Part shown: in pieces, positions 43,639 to 45,864 of the stretch
Numbering within the stretch: the first letter of the stretch is position 1
Layout of the letters: the number at the start of each line of letters is the position of its first letter
NCBI GenBank assembly: GCA_964477295.1
Contig: CAYZEZ010000002.1
Span: 1 to 45,864 of the forward strand
Source: CAYZEZ01 sp964477295
GTDB lineage: Bacteria > Bacteroidota > Bacteroidia > Bacteroidales > SM23-62
Direction: 5' to 3'
Length of the DNA: 45,864 nt
Notes under the pieces: generated by a model
Database searches by the model: none
What the model was told of the DNA's origin: nothing
What the model saw: the letters and a program-made list of their open reading frames with translations, nothing else
Translations under genes and position numbers: made by a program

Positions 43639-45837
43639 TTATTCAACCAGTATTTTGCCTTGGTATTCACTATTGCCCCTCAATTCAATAATATAATATC
43701 CGGGCAGTAAATTTTGTTGCTGGATAATGAATGTTTTTGTCTTTATATTTTTCCTCGAAAAGACAACTTTGCCTGTCAGGTCAATAATATCCAGGGTATA
43801 ATTTGTTTCTTCAGGATTTGGACAAACAATGGTTGCCGAGTTTTTTAACGGATTGGGGAATATCGCAATTTGAGTTGGTTTTAATTCACTCATCCCGGCG
43901 GTTTCATCCACATCATTGATTGTAATAGTAAAAATCTCCTCATAGGATAATGGATCTGCCGCATTATCAGTAACCTTTACTCTGAAAGTGTAGCTGTTCT
44001 TATATTCGAAGTCAAATGTCTGATCTGCTAATAATGAATCACCGGTGATCGTAAACCCGGTATTATCATAATCCCCTTCGCCTGAAACCAGTGAATATGT
44101 ATGAACGTCACCGGTATCAATATCCATGACTGCAAATCTTCCTATTAAGTCCCCGATTGCATTATTTTCTGAAATGGATTGATTTGACAACAATATTGAA
44201 GTTGGGGGGTGATTTATTAATCCTTTCAGGCTGATTAATTCTATCCCTGAATCAGTCGCGAGGTTTCGTGAATACTGTTTATCCTGTGAATTGTTCCAGT
44301 GCTCATGAACGCCAAGGCTTTGAAGTCCTTGCTCGCTGTTATTCGGATTATAAATAGTGCCTGAAGGCGGATCGTTTGCCAATGCAGCTTCGTGCATGTA
44401 ATTATCTGTAACTGCTGTCAGGTAAGGATTATTTTCAGCATTCATAAAATCCAGGCAGACAGACTCTATAGCAATCGGATCCTGTGACATAAAAATGCTG
44501 GATGTCCAGTCGTTATTAAATGGTGCTGATTGCCATTTATTTGTATTATCCAGGATTGTACCCTGATGTTTTGCTGCGTAGAGTGCATCAACCATGAAAA
44601 GCAGGGTCTTCTGTCCCAGATCTTTATGTCCGATCAGATCAACGAGGGGATTGTAAGTCCCTGCCAGTCGTGGCTTGAAATCCCACTCTGCATCAAAATA
44701 ATAACTTCGTGTTGCAATATAGGGGTGAAGTCCGGCTCCCTTGGGAGCAAGAAATGTAGGCTCTCCATAGCTGTCGGCGCAAATTGATCCAAGATGATTT
44801 TTTGAGCAAAGAGTTATACCGGCAACCTCGTGGCCTTTAAGATTGGCGATATTGATAATATAATCCGCTCCGGTAACCACGGTAGGGAGATAGGCAGGAT
44901 TACCGCCTCCGGGTTCGGATATTGTAAAATCTTCTGACCAGTTTATTCTGGAATTCACATCCCGTTGGTATTTTTCTATTCCATCTCCTCCACCCCAGTC
45001 AACAAAGTGAATATCAGGAAATTCTTTAAGGCACAATGTATAAACCGGAGAGGCTATGTACCTGGTTACATCATAAAAACTAATGTCATCCTGAGCCACA
45101 CCTGCTTCATAGACAAGCTGGCGGGCAATGGCTAATACCACATGCGGAGAAGCATAGGTCATGTTCCCGTAATTGGTATGCCCTGATCCGGAACAGGTAT
45201 TAAAATTGAGTTTTATGGCGATTTTTTCCCCTGTTTGATATCCCACGTTGCCTTTATCGTGTCTCGTATTGAAGTACCTGAATAATGCAGACCAGGCTTC
45301 TGAATCAGTATCGGCTTCTGTGAGTGAACATAATGATATCGAGACCATTTTATCAATATCATACTGATTATTATAATCATTTGACCACCAATATCCTCGA
45401 CCTTCCCAACTCGTGGCATCAGGATCATGAATCCATACAACTCGTCCCGGGTTGATCCCTTTGGCTATACCAATTGGCTGATTAATGGATTGAGGTTCAA
45501 ATCTGGAATTTAAAACTGAAGCAACTGTTTCTTTGTTTGTCGCCTGGAAATTAACATAAAACAACATAAGGGCAATTAAAATGAGGAGAGTTGCAAGCGG
45601 GTATTTTTTCCTTGACAATAAAGTTTTTGCCCTTCTGAACAGGAAAACAGATGAAAACAAGCTGGTCAGCCAGATCACAAAACCGGCAGCCAACGGATAA
45701 GCCACCTTCATACACGGATAGGTCGCTCTGCTCGGTTTGGGAATAACCCGTACCAAAAACCAGATGAAAGACAGAAAGCCAATAATGGGAATGATAAGCC
45801 TGAACGGTTTTTTCTTTGCTGATATAAGAATTCTCAT
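43639..45837 (-). CDS. DUF362 protein with membrane N-terminus, cadherin-like and T9SS domains
   Basis: A 732-residue protein. Three membrane spans occupy about 12-31, 47-66 and 80-97. A DUF362 domain follows (about 170-480: GEKIAIKLNFNTC, TYASPHVVLAIARQLV, GADYIINIANLKGHEVAGIT, LCSKNHLGSIC). A cadherin-like repeat (about 540-640: PTSILLSNQSISENNAIG, FTITGDSLLADQTFDFE) and a T9SS type A domain (about 650-732: IFPNPLKNSATI, DLTGKVVFS, PGYYIIELRG) complete it. DUF362 appears in Fe-S and radical-type enzyme settings and in secreted proteins; its role is unclear. Membrane spans plus a T9SS signal are a strange mix, since T9SS cargo is normally freed in the periplasm. Convergent with the permease gene. 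Confidence 0.88.
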   Translation of the reverse strand: MRILISAKKKPFRLIIPIIGFLSFIWFLVRVIPKPSRATYPCMKVAYPLAAGFVIWLTSLFSSVFLFRRAKTLLSRKKYPLATLLILIALMLFYVNFQATNKETVASVLNSRFEPQSINQPIGIAKGINPGRVVWIHDPDATSWEGRGYWWSNDYNNQYDIDKMVSISLCSLTEADTDSEAWSALFRYFNTRHDKGNVGYQTGEKIAIKLNFNTCSGSGHTNYGNMTYASPHVVLAIARQLVYEAGVAQDDISFYDVTRYIASPVYTLCLKEFPDIHFVDWGGGDGIEKYQRDVNSRINWSEDFTISEPGGGNPAYLPTVVTGADYIINIANLKGHEVAGITLCSKNHLGSICADSYGEPTFLAPKGAGLHPYIATRSYYFDAEWDFKPRLAGTYNPLVDLIGHKDLGQKTLLFMVDALYAAKHQGTILDNTNKWQSAPFNNDWTSSIFMSQDPIAIESVCLDFMNAENNPYLTAVTDNYMHEAALANDPPSGTIYNPNNSEQGLQSLGVHEHWNNSQDKQYSRNLATDSGIELISLKGLINHPPTSILLSNQSISENNAIGDLIGRFAVMDIDTGDVHTYSLVSGEGDYDNTGFTITGDSLLADQTFDFEYKNSYTFRVKVTDNAADPLSYEEIFTITINDVDETAGMSELKPTQIAIFPNPLKNSATIVCPNPEETNYTLDIIDLTGKVVFSRKNIKTKTFIIQQQNLLPGYYIIELRGNSEYQGKILVE

Positions 45838-45864
45838 ATTTCTGTTCTTTTATAAGATTTTCAT

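Overview
The window is a stretch of chromosome from a member of the Bacteroidota. Four proteins end in a type IX secretion system (T9SS) C-terminal sorting domain. Promoter-like sites follow the Bacteroidota -7 form TAnnTTTG, clear Shine-Dalgarno sites are scarce, and the gene families (DUF2339, TrkH with an N-terminal extension, NtrC-type regulator plus kinase beside an FtsX-type permease, CE15 esterase) are usual for that phylum. A tetraheme cytochrome/Fe-S/NrfD operon suggests anaerobic or microaerobic respiration. I cannot place it below phylum. No phage, insertion sequence, CRISPR array or SusC/SusD pair is visible.

Layout. 1-1.9 kb: 3' half of mutS, then tRNA-Gly(GCC) and tRNA-Leu(UAA). 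2-7 kb: a membrane protein, a small T9SS cargo protein, an SGNH/TPR protein, a VanZ-like protein and an ECF sigma factor. 7.3-8.2 kb: a MerR regulator with a cobalamin-binding half like the CarH photoreceptors. 8.4-12.5 kb (minus): O-methyltransferase, M16 peptidase, fatty acid hydroxylase family protein, type II glutamine synthetase. 12.8-18 kb (plus): ferredoxin-nitroreductase, a small conserved protein beside a broken YCII gene, a nitronate monooxygenase-like enzyme, a DEAD-box helicase. 18-21.7 kb: a DUF2271-T9SS protein with a flavinylation-type motif, then an operon of two unknown genes and an HtrA protease. 22-26.3 kb: MORN lipoprotein, Trk/Ktr potassium uptake pair, SMP-30-like T9SS protein. 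26.4-30.5 kb (minus): tetraheme cytochrome, Fe-S protein, NrfD and DUF2339. 30.9-36.4 kb (plus): lipoprotein, acyltransferase-methyltransferase pair, secreted MsrB-MsrA, CE15 esterase. 36.4-43.5 kb: a multidomain esterase, a kinase/NtrC-type regulator pair and a divergent FtsX-type permease with a sigma-54-like promoter. 43.6-45.8 kb: a membrane-anchored DUF362 protein with cadherin-like and T9SS domains.

The most unusual signals are non-coding. First, intergenic arrays of seven-base units occur at five sites; two of them (13.75 kb and 21.85 kb) are copies of one element that share both ends but hold 11 and 4 heptads. Second, the promoter regions of the HtrA operon and of a lipoprotein gene 11.5 kb away each carry four helically phased TTAA(A/C/G) boxes at nearly the same distance from an identical 11-base -7 region, predicting a shared regulator. 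Third, the CarH-like regulator and the ECF sigma gene are separated by 400 bp holding repeated TTAAACAA boxes, two pairs of them 21 bp apart.

All function calls come from reading motifs by eye; no database search was possible.
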